NCBI GenBank assembly: GCA_036268455.1
Contig: DATAUD010000111.1
Location: 1-64,000 of the forward strand
From: DATAUD01 sp036268455
Lineage (GTDB): Bacteria > Verrucomicrobiota > Verrucomicrobiia > Limisphaerales > Palsa-1400
Length of the DNA stretch: 64,000 bases
Direction: 5' to 3'
The position numbers and the translations under genes are program-made. Below the pieces are notes generated by a model. The model saw nothing but the letters and a program-made list of their open reading frames with translations, had not been told where the DNA came from and did no database searches. Positions 17,822 through 26,792 of the stretch are shown in pieces. Numbering within the stretch: the first letter of the stretch is position 1; every line of letters starts with the position of its first letter.

Positions 17822-18234
17822 TGGCAAACACGCTTCAACTTCAAATCGTCACGCCCGAGGCGCAGACCTTTTCGGACCAGGTCGAAATGGTCACATTGCC
17901 CGGAGTTGAAGGCGAGATGGGCGTCTATCCCAACCACGTTCCGTTGATGACGCAGTTGGTCCCCGGCGAAATTATCGTCCGCAAAAATGGCCAGGATTTT
18001 TTCCTCGCCGTCGGCGATGGCTTCGTGGAAATCACCGGCGAACGCGTCGCGATTTTGACGGATATGGCCTTGCGCGTTGAGCAAATCGACGAAGCGAAGG
18101 CCGAAGAAGCAAAGCGCCGCGCCGAAGCCCGCCTCGCTGAACACCTGGACGACGCCGAGGCCGCGGCCGTTTCCGCTTCCTTGGCCAATTCGTTGGCTCA
18201 AATCCATGTCAAACGCCGCCGCCAGGGCCATTAG
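17821..18234 (+). CDS. atpC: F1Fo ATP synthase subunit epsilon
   Basis: Central-stalk subunit that couples rotation and regulates ATP hydrolysis. The N-terminal beta-sandwich is clear (LQIVTPEAQTF, LPGVEGEMGVYPNHVPLM, the usual family signature) followed by a C-terminal helical hairpin rich in Ala, Glu and Arg from about residue 85. Length 137 is normal. It overlaps atpD by one base and is followed after 38 bases by trpA. In most bacteria atpC ends the atp operon, which is consistent with it ending the ATP synthase part here. Confidence 0.95.
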   Translation: MANTLQLQIVTPEAQTFSDQVEMVTLPGVEGEMGVYPNHVPLMTQLVPGEIIVRKNGQDFFLAVGDGFVEITGERVAILTDMALRVEQIDEAKAEEAKRRAEARLAEHLDDAEAAAVSASLANSLAQIHVKRRRQGH

Positions 18235-18272
18235 GCGTCGTTGTTTGAAGGGGTGACGGAATTGTCATTCCA

Positions 18273-19079
18273 ATGAATCGCATTGTCGAACGATTTGCGC
18301 GGCTGAAGCGGGAAGGCCAAAAAGGGTTCATCGTCTATATCGGCGCCGGCGACCCCAATCTCTCCGCCACTCACGATCTCGCGCTTGCATTCGATAAAAT
18401 CGGCATCGACGTTCTTGAATTGGGCGTTCCCTTCAGCGATCCGCTCGCCGATGGCCTGGTCAATCAACTAGCGGCCCAGCGTGGATTGGAATCCGGCACC
18501 ACTCCCGCCAAGCTCCTTCAAACCGTTGCCGCCATCCGCCGCAATTCCCAAATTCCGATCGTTCTTTATATTTATTTTAATCTCATGCACCGCGTGGGCG
18601 TGGAGCAATTCATCCAGGACGCCGCCGCCGCGGGAGTCGATGGGTTGCTGGCGCTCGATCTTCCGCCGGAGGAATCGGAAAATTACGAGGCACTCATGGC
18701 TCGCGCCGGGTTGTGCGCCATTTACCTCGTCGCGCCCACCACGCCCGAATCGCGAATCGAACTGATCGTCAAACGCGGGAGTGGTTTTATTTATTATGTT
18801 TCTCGCGAAGGCGTTACCGGGATGCAATCAAAAATCTCCGACACCATCGGCGCGATGACGGCAAAGATCCGCGCGCACACGGACTTGCCTATCGCCGTTG
18901 GATTTGGCATTTCCAATCCTGAACAAGCCCGGGTGGTGGCGGTCAGCGCGGAAGCGGTTGTGGTCGGCAGCGCGATTGTCAATCAGATTGCCGCGCATGG
19001 GCAAAACGCGGGTTTGGTTCCGCGCGTGACAGAGTTCACCGCTGCGTTGGTCAAGGCCGTAAAAGAAACGCGATCATGA
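18273..19079 (+). CDS. trpA: Tryptophan synthase alpha chain
   Basis: Cleaves indole-3-glycerol phosphate to indole and glyceraldehyde-3-phosphate; indole is passed to TrpB. Catalytic Glu49 and Asp60 are in LELGVPFSDPLADG at the same numbers as in the E. coli enzyme, and YYVSREGVTG and VGFGISNPEQA carry the phosphate-binding loop regions. Length 268 is normal. No other trp gene is in the window, so trpA is separated from its pathway partners. Its last 4 bases overlap the manC start (ATGA), and it probably shares the atpDC transcript. Confidence 0.95.
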   Translation: MNRIVERFARLKREGQKGFIVYIGAGDPNLSATHDLALAFDKIGIDVLELGVPFSDPLADGLVNQLAAQRGLESGTTPAKLLQTVAAIRRNSQIPIVLYIYFNLMHRVGVEQFIQDAAAAGVDGLLALDLPPEESENYEALMARAGLCAIYLVAPTTPESRIELIVKRGSGFIYYVSREGVTGMQSKISDTIGAMTAKIRAHTDLPIAVGFGISNPEQARVVAVSAEAVVVGSAIVNQIAAHGQNAGLVPRVTEFTAALVKAVKETRS

Positions 19080-20203
19080 AGTCTGCGAAGCAAAATAACG
19101 ACCGGTTCGTGATTATCATGGCGGGAGGGCGCGGAGAGCGCTTCTGGCCCGTCAGCCGCGAAAAAACGCCCAAGCAACTCGTCTCCCTTCTGGGAGGCCG
19201 CTCGTTTCTCCAGCAGGCCGTCGAACACGTTCTCCCGCTCGCTCCGTTAAAAAATATTCTTGTCATCACCAACGCCGTCCAGGCGCCGGAGGTCCGCCGC
19301 CAATTGCCCAAATTACCAGCGCAAAACGTCATTGCCGAGCCGGTGGGCCGGGATACTTGCGCCGCCGTCACTCTCGGCGCCGCCATCGTCGGGCAACGCT
19401 CGACAAGCGCCGTCATGGCCGTCCTCCCCGCCGACCACGTGATTCCGGAGGAGAAAAAGTTCCAACAGGTATTGGGCGACTCATTCGATCTGGCTTCACG
19501 CGGGCAGGTCATCGTCACCATCGGGATCAAACCGTCGGAGCCGGCAACGGGTTACGGCTATATTCGCGTGGGCAATGTTCTGCCGCCTCCCCAGGGGGCG
19601 AAACGGTATAAGACAACTTTTTTCAAAGCGGAAAAGTTCGTCGAAAAACCGAATTACGAAACCGCTGTGGAATATGTCGGCAGCGGCCAATATCGCTGGA
19701 ACGCAGGAATGTTCATTTGGTCTTTTGTGACGGTCACGCAAGGTTTGGAAAAGCACCAACCGGAAATGGCCGCGGCCTGCCAGCGATGGTTCAAGGCCGC
19801 CGGCACTCCCAAACTCAATAAAGTCCTCGCCCGCGAATACCCGGAAATTAAAAAAATCTCCATCGACTACGCCTTGATGGAACACGCGCAAAACGTCGTG
19901 GTGGCTGACGGGGCATTCGAATGGGACGATCTTGGCTCCTGGACCGCCCTCGGCCGACACCTCAAGGCGGACCCGGAAGGCAACTGCGCTGTCGGAGATT
20001 TTATCCATGTGGATGCGGCGCGCAATATTATTTTTGACGCCCGCACAAAGAATCGGACGCCGATTGCGGTGGTTGGCCAGCGCGATACGATTCTGGTGCA
20101 AACAGACGACGCCGTTTTGCTGGTCCACAAGAGCCAGGCGCAAAAGGTCAAGGAACTCGTCAAGAAACTGGCGGAAATCAAAGAATACAAGAAGCTGGTT
20201 TAG
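19076..20203 (+). CDS. manC: Mannose-1-phosphate guanylyltransferase
   Basis: Makes GDP-mannose from GTP and mannose-1-phosphate, a precursor of GDP-sugars used in surface polysaccharide. The nucleotide-binding N-terminus IIMAGGRGERFWPVSREKTPKQ is the standard family signature, and VEKPNYETAVEYV with WNAGMFIW forms the sugar-binding part. The protein is 375 residues, so it has the transferase domain and a short beta-helical tail but not the fused isomerase domain of the long ManC forms. It is the last gene of the atpD-atpC-trpA-manC run; a convergent PIN gene follows after 43 bases. Confidence 0.93.
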   Translation: MKSAKQNNDRFVIIMAGGRGERFWPVSREKTPKQLVSLLGGRSFLQQAVEHVLPLAPLKNILVITNAVQAPEVRRQLPKLPAQNVIAEPVGRDTCAAVTLGAAIVGQRSTSAVMAVLPADHVIPEEKKFQQVLGDSFDLASRGQVIVTIGIKPSEPATGYGYIRVGNVLPPPQGAKRYKTTFFKAEKFVEKPNYETAVEYVGSGQYRWNAGMFIWSFVTVTQGLEKHQPEMAAACQRWFKAAGTPKLNKVLAREYPEIKKISIDYALMEHAQNVVVADGAFEWDDLGSWTALGRHLKADPEGNCAVGDFIHVDAARNIIFDARTKNRTPIAVVGQRDTILVQTDDAVLLVHKSQAQKVKELVKKLAEIKEYKKLV

Positions 20204-20246
20204 TTCCCGGTTCTCGTGGGCTTTCGGATTAGTCGAGGGAACGCGC

Positions 20247-20684
20247 TCAGGAGGGAATTCTTCTAAATCCCAAGCCCACCTGCAGAAAATGATCATCTTC
20301 GGTGATGATCGATGCAATTCCCAGTTCGCGCATGATGGCCATTGTTGTTAAATCGGTAAAAGAAATATTAGGCTTATCCTGGTAACGCTTCCGCAAATCC
20401 AACGCGGCTTGGAATCGCTCCGCGTTGACTTTCTGAATTTGGACTCTCCCCCGTGCTGAATCCGACATCAGACCGTCCAAAAACTGTGTCGCCTCGCTGT
20501 AGCTTTCGCGGCGAAATAGTAGGGTGATTAGTTCATCCAGAATATAATCGGTTGTGTGAATAGGCGTGCGATTTTCTAGCAAGGCTTCAAACAGTGCCTT
20601 GATCTCTGGGTGATGCGAATCCCGGCGATGACCGTAAGCTAGCCAGCCCCAAGTGTCCACAAAGATGGGCCGAGAAGGCTTCAC
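20247..20684 (-). CDS. PIN-domain toxin (VapC family)
   Basis: Small ribonuclease, probable toxin of a type II pair. The conserved acidic residues are present: Asp10 in IFVDTWGW, Glu51 in YILDELITLL, Asp111 in ISFTDLTTMAIM and Asp130/131 in ITEDDHF. Length 145 is normal, so unlike the remnant at 7.4 kb this copy looks intact. It overlaps the upstream antitoxin-like gene by 4 bases (ATGA at 20681-20684), the typical co-translation arrangement. Target RNA unknown. Confidence 0.85.
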   Translation of the reverse strand: MKPSRPIFVDTWGWLAYGHRRDSHHPEIKALFEALLENRTPIHTTDYILDELITLLFRRESYSEATQFLDGLMSDSARGRVQIQKVNAERFQAALDLRKRYQDKPNISFTDLTTMAIMRELGIASIITEDDHFLQVGLGFRRIPS

Positions 20685-20902
20685 CGGGCTTCGAGTGGCC
20701 CGTAAAGTTCCTGCTCGATCTCAGTGGCGGAAATCGGCGGCCCAGATAAGCCGCCGGCAACAGAGAGCAAAGATGAAACCTCCTCAACGTCTTGCCATCT
20801 CAAGAACGTGAGATAATCCATCACCTGTTTGAGCGCCGGCTCAGGCAAGCCTTCAAGTTTCTCGATGATCCTTTCTTTCAACGCATTCATCGCTCCCAAC
20901 AT
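20681..20902 (-). CDS. DUF2281-like antitoxin partner of the PIN toxin
   Basis: About 73 residues from the ATG at 20902: MLGAMNALKERIIEKLEGLP, then LKQVMDYLTFLRWQ and a variable acidic tail ending EIEQELYGPLEAR. The pattern of an N-terminal amphipathic helix with LPEPALKQVMDYLTFLR resembles DUF2281-type partners of PIN toxins. A start at 20890 (MNALKER) is equally possible; the longer frame to 20992 adds residues that look non-coding. As the first gene of the pair it should neutralise the toxin and repress the operon, by analogy only. Confidence 0.7.
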   Translation of the reverse strand: MLGAMNALKERIIEKLEGLPEPALKQVMDYLTFLRWQDVEEVSSLLSVAGGLSGPPISATEIEQELYGPLEAR

Positions 20903-21061
20903 ACCATGTTCTTTTCCCAGGGAAAACCAGAAAATGCCCCGGGTGTAAGAAAAACGCACCGGAACCCGGCCCGCATGATATTTGACATGCATCCGTTTTT
21001 ACCAGTTGCCGTCTCGCTCTCTTAGTCTTAGCTTTACGTGGTTTCTGGGAAGGAATGTTTT

Positions 21062-22006
21062 ATGAATCAACTGGACCAATTAAAAAAATTTACCCGCGTT
21101 GTGGCGGATACCGGCGATTTCGCCCTGATGAAGGAATACTCGCCGGAGGACGCCACCACCAATCCAACGCTGATACTCAAAGCCGCTCAAAAGGCCGAAT
21201 ATAAGTCGATCGTCGATGCGGTGATCCAGGACAGCAAAAAAATTTCGCTTTCGCCCGACGACACCATGCGCGCTCTGCTGGTGCGTTTCGGCCTCGAAAT
21301 TCTAAAAATCGTACCCGGGCGCGTTTCGACGGAAACAAGCGCGAAGCTTTCCTTTGATACTGAGGCGCTGGTCACGGAGGGGCGCGGATTCATCGAGCGT
21401 TACGCCAAGGCGGGCATTGGACGCGAACGGATCCTCATCAAACTGGCCACCACGTGGGAAGGCATCGAGGCGGCGCGCGTTTTGCAAAAAGAGGGGATCA
21501 ACTGCAACATGACCCTTCTTTTTTCGATGGCCCAGGCCGTCGCCGCCGCGGAAGCCGGCGCAAAATTAATTTCTCCGTTCGTCGGCCGCATTCTCGATTG
21601 GTATAAAAAGGCGAACAAAAAGGAATACACTCCCGCCGAAGATCCGGGCGTGCTGTCTGTGCGGGAAATTTACGCCTATTACAAAACGTTCGGCCATCCA
21701 ACCGAAGTCATGGGAGCGAGTTTTCGAAGCAAGGGCGAAGTTCTTGAATTGGCCGGGTGCGATTTGCTGACGATCAGCCCCGAATTGCTCCACGAACTCA
21801 AAAATTCCTCCGACCCCGTGCAACGCAAGCTTTCGCCCGAAACCAGCAAAGACTCGAAGTTGTCCCGCATCGCGGTCGATGAAAAGACCTTCCGCTGGAT
21901 GATGAACGAAAACGCGATGGCCACCGAAAAATTGGCCGAAGGCGTCCGCACCTTCGCCGCCGACGCCGTCAAGCTTGAGGATTACATCGCAAAATCATCC
22001 GGGTGA
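21062..22006 (+). CDS. tal: Transaldolase
   Basis: Transfers a dihydroxyacetone unit between sugar phosphates in the non-oxidative pentose phosphate pathway. The Schiff-base Lys127 is in RILIKLATTWEG, and the N-terminal DATTNPTLILKA and GAKLISPFVGRILDWYK are family signatures. From the ATG at 21062, preceded by GGAAGGAAT, it has 314 residues, the TalB/TalA length class. A start at 21038 would place that ribosome site inside the gene and is less likely. The transketolase that would work with it is at 53-55 kb in the same window. Confidence 0.95.
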   Translation: MNQLDQLKKFTRVVADTGDFALMKEYSPEDATTNPTLILKAAQKAEYKSIVDAVIQDSKKISLSPDDTMRALLVRFGLEILKIVPGRVSTETSAKLSFDTEALVTEGRGFIERYAKAGIGRERILIKLATTWEGIEAARVLQKEGINCNMTLLFSMAQAVAAAEAGAKLISPFVGRILDWYKKANKKEYTPAEDPGVLSVREIYAYYKTFGHPTEVMGASFRSKGEVLELAGCDLLTISPELLHELKNSSDPVQRKLSPETSKDSKLSRIAVDEKTFRWMMNENAMATEKLAEGVRTFAADAVKLEDYIAKSSG

Positions 22007-22016
22007 CGCCGGTTGG

Positions 22017-25000
22017 TTAGGTCTTTATCAGTCCGGTAAGGGCGCCGACAAGAAGCGTGGTCAGGATCCAGCCGGCGATGAGATGGATCCAATAATAAAG
22101 GCGCAACAAACCGCCGCCGGTCAGCAAGACGTTTTTCCTCACGGTGATTAATATTGGCCCGCGATTCGCGTTGGGGCGCCAGTAATCGCCAACGCCCAAC
22201 TTTACCAACGGCACAAATGTTTCGAGGGAATACACGAATCCATTGAATCGCGGATAACTTTCTTCCAGCAGTTCGGTGTGCGGGATGAAAGCCTTGTCTG
22301 TGTCCGCCGGGGTGAAAAGGTTTCGGGGCTTGTAACCATTCCGGCGAAGATTGCCCGCGCTGCTGCGCGTCAACCACCAGGGACCGCCGTAGGAAAACGA
22401 AAAAATAAACCAGCCAGCCAGGATAAACCCCACAGTCGTCCAAAGCGCTGGGATTGGACGGTAGCCATAGTTGATGAAACGTCCAAAAACGTTATACCAC
22501 CACCAGGATAGCGAAAACCGTTTCGTGAAGCGCGATTGATCCCGATTTTTGCGAATTAACACCGTTGTGGCTTCGTCCTCAAACCCGCTGGCGCGCAACA
22601 CTGTGGCAAGTTCTTCGTAAGGTTGCGGCAAAAAATTGGTTTGTCCGTCGAGATGCAGCCAATCGACCCGGTAACTGGCGTTGGATAGTGTTAGATCGCT
22701 GAATCTGTCATACACAAGCCCTTCGATATTAAGATTCTTTGCCTCCGGCCAACTTTCAGCGTCATCATCCAACGCTTCGATTTTCGCATCGCGAAGAGAC
22801 AACGGAAAATCGCTCTCGAATGGGTGTCCCGCGGGTCCGGAGGGCAAATAGGAATGGCGGATTTGAAAGCGCCGGCCAACTTTCACTCCCTCAAAGCTTA
22901 CTACACTGTGCGCTTGAATGAAATTAAGGAGAACGGAGCCGTCTATCTGCGCGCCGGCGGCGGAAAACGCAAAAGGCCGCGTCGCCGGATCTGGATCTAT
23001 TCGGGAATTCGGAGCGCCTTGAATGCGGCCGCCATTAAACATTGCTCCGGCGCAATTTAAGTCGCCCCGGATCGTTGCATTGAAGAACAGCACGCTTCCT
23101 TCAAATGGGTATGGCCCGCCCAAAAATGTGTTGCCTCCAATCCTGGCTCCGTAAGCGTAGAGGGACGGCCAATCATTGTGGGCGGAAAATGCGCCGCCGG
23201 AGCAGTTCAGGTCTTGTCCGATCGTTGCGTTATCCAGAGCCACTTCTCCTTCCGAGGTGAATCCATTGCAAAGGTAAACACTGCCGTTGATGTTGGCGCG
23301 GGAAAGCAGCAACGCCACCGCATTGGAATTAAAAAATCTGCCTCCAATGCAATTCAGGTTTTGCTCAACCGTCGCATTTTGAAAATTCGCGCCTCCATCG
23401 ACTTCGACATTGCCCGCCAGCGCGGCATAACCATCAATCTTTGCTCCGACGGCATCGAAGGCAAACGTGGGAGATACAAGATAATTCGTGTTATAAAACC
23501 GAAAGCGTGTTTCCGTCATACCGCCGGAGGAACAGATCAGATTTCCCCCGACGGTCGCGTTTTCGAGTGTCACCTGCCCCTCGGTCTCAAATCCGTCAAA
23601 ATCAATATCTCCCTTGATATTTCCTCCATTGAGATTCAAGCCGATGCCCTCGGGATTGGCGATTTTGCCCTCGGAACATTGCAACCCGGCTATGTGCGCA
23701 TAGGATAAGTCCACTTCCCCTTGCGCGCTAAAGTTGGTGACGGAATCCCCGCGCATAAAGACAAATCCCTCGACATTGGCTTGTTGAAGGCTGATGGCGA
23801 AGGAGTTTGTGCCACCCGCATGAAAATGCCCCCCATCGCAGACCAGCATGCCTCCGACGTCCGTCGCAAAAAGGGAAACCTGCCCCTGGGCGTCAAAGCC
23901 GTCGGTGAAATATACGCTCCCGCTCAGGTGCGCGCTGCCGAGAGACAACGCAATCAAGTTGGAATTAACAAATTTGCCGCCAGTGCAATTGAAGTTTTGT
24001 CCAATCGTTGCGTTTTGGAACATAACTCCTCCGTCAACTTCCAAGCCGTCGCCGAGCGAAACGTAACCGTCAATCTTTGCCCCGCTGGCGTCAAAGGCAG
24101 ACATCGGATACGTCGCCGTCGCATTGGTGCTGTAGAACCGAAAGCGCGTTCCCGCTGTTCCGGCGGAGGAACAGACCAGATTCCCGCCGATGCCGGCGTT
24201 CTGGAACGCAGTTTGTCCCTCTATTCGAAATCCGCCAACGAGGGAGACGTCTCCCTTGACGTTTCCTCCATCGAGATTCAACGCGACGTCGGATGGGTTG
24301 CTGATTTCTCCTCCACCGCATAACAACCCCCCTATGTGAGAGTAGCCCAAATCGACCTGGCCCCGCGCGCTGAAGTCCGCGACAGAATCGCCCCGCATGG
24401 AGACAAATCCCCCGATATCGGCTTCTTGCATTTCAATGGCGTAATGCATTGCATTATCGGCGTCAAAATAGCCTCCGTCACAGTCCAACTCGCCGCCGAT
24501 CTGCGTCTCAAGCAGATTCACTTCTCCCTGCGCATCGAATCCATCCGTCAAATAGACATCCTCGCCGACATGCGCGCTGGACACGGACAGCGCGATGGAG
24601 TTGGAATTGACAAATTTGCCGCCGGCGCAATTGAAGTTTTGTCCAATCGCCGCATTTTGAAACGTTGCCCCTCCGTTAACCTCGACGTTCCCGGCCAGGG
24701 CGGCATACCCATCAATCTTCGCTCCGCGGGCATCGAAAGCCATTGTTGGATAGCTTGTAATCGGATTGGTGTTGTAACACTCAAAGTGTGTCTCATCCGC
24801 TCCGTCAGAGGAACAGTCCAGGCTTCCTCCAATGGCCGCGTTTTGGATGAGGACTTGGCCTTTTACCCGGACTCCGTTGCGCAAAAAAACATCCCCCTTG
24901 AAGGTTCCTCCATTGAGACTCAAGGCGATGCCGATGGGATTCACGATTTCCGCCCTGGAACATTCCACCCCGCCCGCATGAACATAGGACAAATCGACTT

Positions 25001-25862
25001 CCCCGCGCGCGCTAAAATTTGAAACAGAATCGCCACGCATAAACACAAACCCATCTATGGTGGATTGCTGAAGGTCGATGGCGTAATGGTTTGTGGAATC
25101 ATCGAAAAAGTGACCCCCGTCGCAGTTCACCACTCCGCCGATCTGAGTTTCAAAAAGATTCACTTCTCCCCGCGCCAAAAATCCATCAGTTAAAGAAACA
25201 GGGCCTTTGACGTTCGCGTTTTCCATGTCAAACACAACCACATTGGAACCCGTAAAATGTCCGTTCCAGCAGTTCACACGGCCTCCTATATTGGCAAGGG
25301 AAAGGTCCACTTGCCCCGTCGCCATAAAGCCGTTGGCAAGATCGATATCCCCTTCTGTTTTCAATCCCTCCGCCGAGAGATTTGTGATTAAACAATGATC
25401 CAAACCCAGGTAGCGCACGGAACCGCCTGTCAAATTTATGTCTCCCGTGAAGGCGCAGTTTGTGGCGTAAATCGGAAACGACACCGTTGCCGCCCCAAGC
25501 AACAAATCGCCCTCAACCCGAACGCCTCCAAAATCGATCCCTCGAAAAGTGACAAACGGGGCCGCTTTTGCATCCGTGCAAAGCCACGCGAGCCTGTCAG
25601 CCCGGATCACCCCGTTCGATGGCCAGCCCTGTGAGTTTGTTAAAATGTCCCTCTTGTCGGACTGTAAATAATAAAAATTCGTGCCGTTCCCCGTGGCCCA
25701 GAAAATCCGCTCCTCGGCATACGAGAGTTCTTTGAAGCGCTCCCGGGCCAATCTAACCAGGCTGTCGCCGGATGACGGGTCAGGAGCGGCGCTGGCAATG
25801 AATTTTGCCATAAACACCACGCTCCAAAGAGCTATCAGTCCTTTTTGCGTTCGGACGCGCAT
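22017..25862 (-). CDS. Large exported beta-helix-like repeat protein with C-terminal membrane segments
   Basis: 1281 residues, no family recognised with confidence. N-terminal signal-like sequence (LIALWSVVFMAKFIASA), a linker of about 90 residues, then more than 900 residues built from short units of the form GxVxLxxAxIGGxLxCxGGxF, which suggests a right-handed parallel beta helix related to pentapeptide or membrane-associated repeat proteins. Within this are three exact-period 214-residue superrepeats. The C-terminal 190 residues include at least two hydrophobic segments (ALWTTVGFILAGWFIFSF and IAGWILTTLLVGALTGLI) with charged residues between. Such a layout suggests an inner-membrane anchor holding a periplasmic rod. 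A binding, scaffold or surface role is possible; no catalytic motif seen. The gene is convergent with tal, 10 bases apart. Confidence 0.7.
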   Translation of the reverse strand: MRVRTQKGLIALWSVVFMAKFIASAAPDPSSGDSLVRLARERFKELSYAEERIFWATGNGTNFYYLQSDKRDILTNSQGWPSNGVIRADRLAWLCTDAKAAPFVTFRGIDFGGVRVEGDLLLGAATVSFPIYATNCAFTGDINLTGGSVRYLGLDHCLITNLSAEGLKTEGDIDLANGFMATGQVDLSLANIGGRVNCWNGHFTGSNVVVFDMENANVKGPVSLTDGFLARGEVNLFETQIGGVVNCDGGHFFDDSTNHYAIDLQQSTIDGFVFMRGDSVSNFSARGEVDLSYVHAGGVECSRAEIVNPIGIALSLNGGTFKGDVFLRNGVRVKGQVLIQNAAIGGSLDCSSDGADETHFECYNTNPITSYPTMAFDARGAKIDGYAALAGNVEVNGGATFQNAAIGQNFNCAGGKFVNSNSIALSVSSAHVGEDVYLTDGFDAQGEVNLLETQIGGELDCDGGYFDADNAMHYAIEMQEADIGGFVSMRGDSVADFSARGQVDLGYSHIGGLLCGGGEISNPSDVALNLDGGNVKGDVSLVGGFRIEGQTAFQNAGIGGNLVCSSAGTAGTRFRFYSTNATATYPMSAFDASGAKIDGYVSLGDGLEVDGGVMFQNATIGQNFNCTGGKFVNSNLIALSLGSAHLSGSVYFTDGFDAQGQVSLFATDVGGMLVCDGGHFHAGGTNSFAISLQQANVEGFVFMRGDSVTNFSAQGEVDLSYAHIAGLQCSEGKIANPEGIGLNLNGGNIKGDIDFDGFETEGQVTLENATVGGNLICSSGGMTETRFRFYNTNYLVSPTFAFDAVGAKIDGYAALAGNVEVDGGANFQNATVEQNLNCIGGRFFNSNAVALLLSRANINGSVYLCNGFTSEGEVALDNATIGQDLNCSGGAFSAHNDWPSLYAYGARIGGNTFLGGPYPFEGSVLFFNATIRGDLNCAGAMFNGGRIQGAPNSRIDPDPATRPFAFSAAGAQIDGSVLLNFIQAHSVVSFEGVKVGRRFQIRHSYLPSGPAGHPFESDFPLSLRDAKIEALDDDAESWPEAKNLNIEGLVYDRFSDLTLSNASYRVDWLHLDGQTNFLPQPYEELATVLRASGFEDEATTVLIRKNRDQSRFTKRFSLSWWWYNVFGRFINYGYRPIPALWTTVGFILAGWFIFSFSYGGPWWLTRSSAGNLRRNGYKPRNLFTPADTDKAFIPHTELLEESYPRFNGFVYSLETFVPLVKLGVGDYWRPNANRGPILITVRKNVLLTGGGLLRLYYWIHLIAGWILTTLLVGALTGLIKT
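23115..25040 (-). repeat. Three tandem 642-base superrepeats within the beta-helix protein
   Basis: Using the codon for Met in the motif MRGDSV as anchor, the three copies begin at 25040, 24398 and 23756, giving exact spacings of 642 and 642 bases (214 codons). Each copy contains in the same order MRGDSV-x-FSA, VDLSY or LGY, an ALNLNGG-type unit, an IGG-x-LxCSS unit, a YNTN-like unit, AKIDGY, a FQNA unit, NCxGGKFVNSN, YLTDGFDAQG and CDGG. Copies differ at many residues, so the period is held at protein level. The third copy has one small deletion (DIDFDGF) and degrades toward its end near 23115. I judged this from the translated sequence; an alignment would give identities. Confidence 0.8.
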
Positions 25863-25897
25863 GACTTGGTTTATCGGAGCAAGTCTTTTTGTAAAGG

Positions 25898-26695
25898 CTA
25901 TGCTCCCTGTTTCGAATCTTTCGTCCGCCGAAAAACCTTATGAATCGCCGCTTGATCCACGCACTTGATCACGAGTTCATCGATGTTCACATGCTCGGGG
26001 CGTGACGCGACCCACACAAGCGTTTCCGCCACATCCTCCGCCACCAAGGGATTCACCCCTTCATAAACCCGGTCCGCCCGCGTCGTATCGCCCTTGAAAC
26101 GGACCGCCGAAAACTCCGTCCACGCCATTCCGGGATCGATGGAACTAATCCGGATGCCTGTGCCATTGAGTTCCAGCCTGAGCACCTGCGTAATCTTCAA
26201 TTCTCCCGCCTTCGCCGCGCAATAATCCGCCCCGCCCTCATAGGCATACCGGCCCGCGACCGAACCGATATTCAGAATCGAACTCCCCGCGTCCTTCGGC
26301 ATCAGCGGTAGCACCGCCCGCGTCACGCGCAAGACGCCCAGGACATTGGTTTGCAGCGTCGCCTCCCAATCTTCATCCCGCCCGTTGGCGACCGATTGCA
26401 GTCCGTGCGCGCCTCCGGCATTATTGACAAGGACGTGGACCGCGCTGGCTTTTGTTCGCGCCCATTTGACAAACTCCTCCACATTGGGAGTTTTGGTGAC
26501 ATCCATCGAATGAAAGTGCGCCTCCGGAGCGCCAGCCTTGCGGGCCTCGGCCGCGCAAGCTTCGAGCCGGTCAACCCGCCGCGCCCCCAGGAGCAGATTG
26601 CATCCTTGGGCGGCAAAAGCCAGGGCCGAAGCCGCCCCAAACCCACTGGAAGCCCCTGTAATCAACACCCATTTGCCAGCAAGCGAAAAAGCCAT
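25898..26695 (-). CDS. Short-chain dehydrogenase/reductase
   Basis: NAD(P)-dependent oxidoreductase of the classical SDR family. The cofactor loop is TGASSGFGA (residues 13-21), NNAGG is at 91-95, and the catalytic triad is Ser145 in NIGSVAG, Tyr158 and Lys162 in YCAAKAGELK. Length 265 and the NADP-type ARR sequence after the second strand resemble the YdfG/serine-dehydrogenase group. The extra C-terminal IHKVFRRTKDSKQGA is lineage-specific. Substrate cannot be told. It is divergent from the ECF sigma gene with a 97-base gap. Confidence 0.9.
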   Translation of the reverse strand: MAFSLAGKWVLITGASSGFGAASALAFAAQGCNLLLGARRVDRLEACAAEARKAGAPEAHFHSMDVTKTPNVEEFVKWARTKASAVHVLVNNAGGAHGLQSVANGRDEDWEATLQTNVLGVLRVTRAVLPLMPKDAGSSILNIGSVAGRYAYEGGADYCAAKAGELKITQVLRLELNGTGIRISSIDPGMAWTEFSAVRFKGDTTRADRVYEGVNPLVAEDVAETLVWVASRPEHVNIDELVIKCVDQAAIHKVFRRTKDSKQGA

Positions 26696-26792
26696 GCGCC
26701 AGCGTTACACTAAAGAGAGGAGGTTTTCAAATCTTGAAAAGTTGGGATATTTCGGGAATTTTCTGGTATTATGCTTTTATCTTTATCTTTAA

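Noticed and set aside
16295..17827. A 510-codon open frame antisense to atpD
   Set aside because: It lies exactly opposite the highly conserved atpD gene and has no recognisable protein motif; GC-rich conserved genes often leave long open antisense frames.
23115..25040. CRISPR array or DNA satellite
   Set aside because: The 642-base periodic units are in-frame coding repeats with diverged sequence and no short direct repeats with unique spacers.
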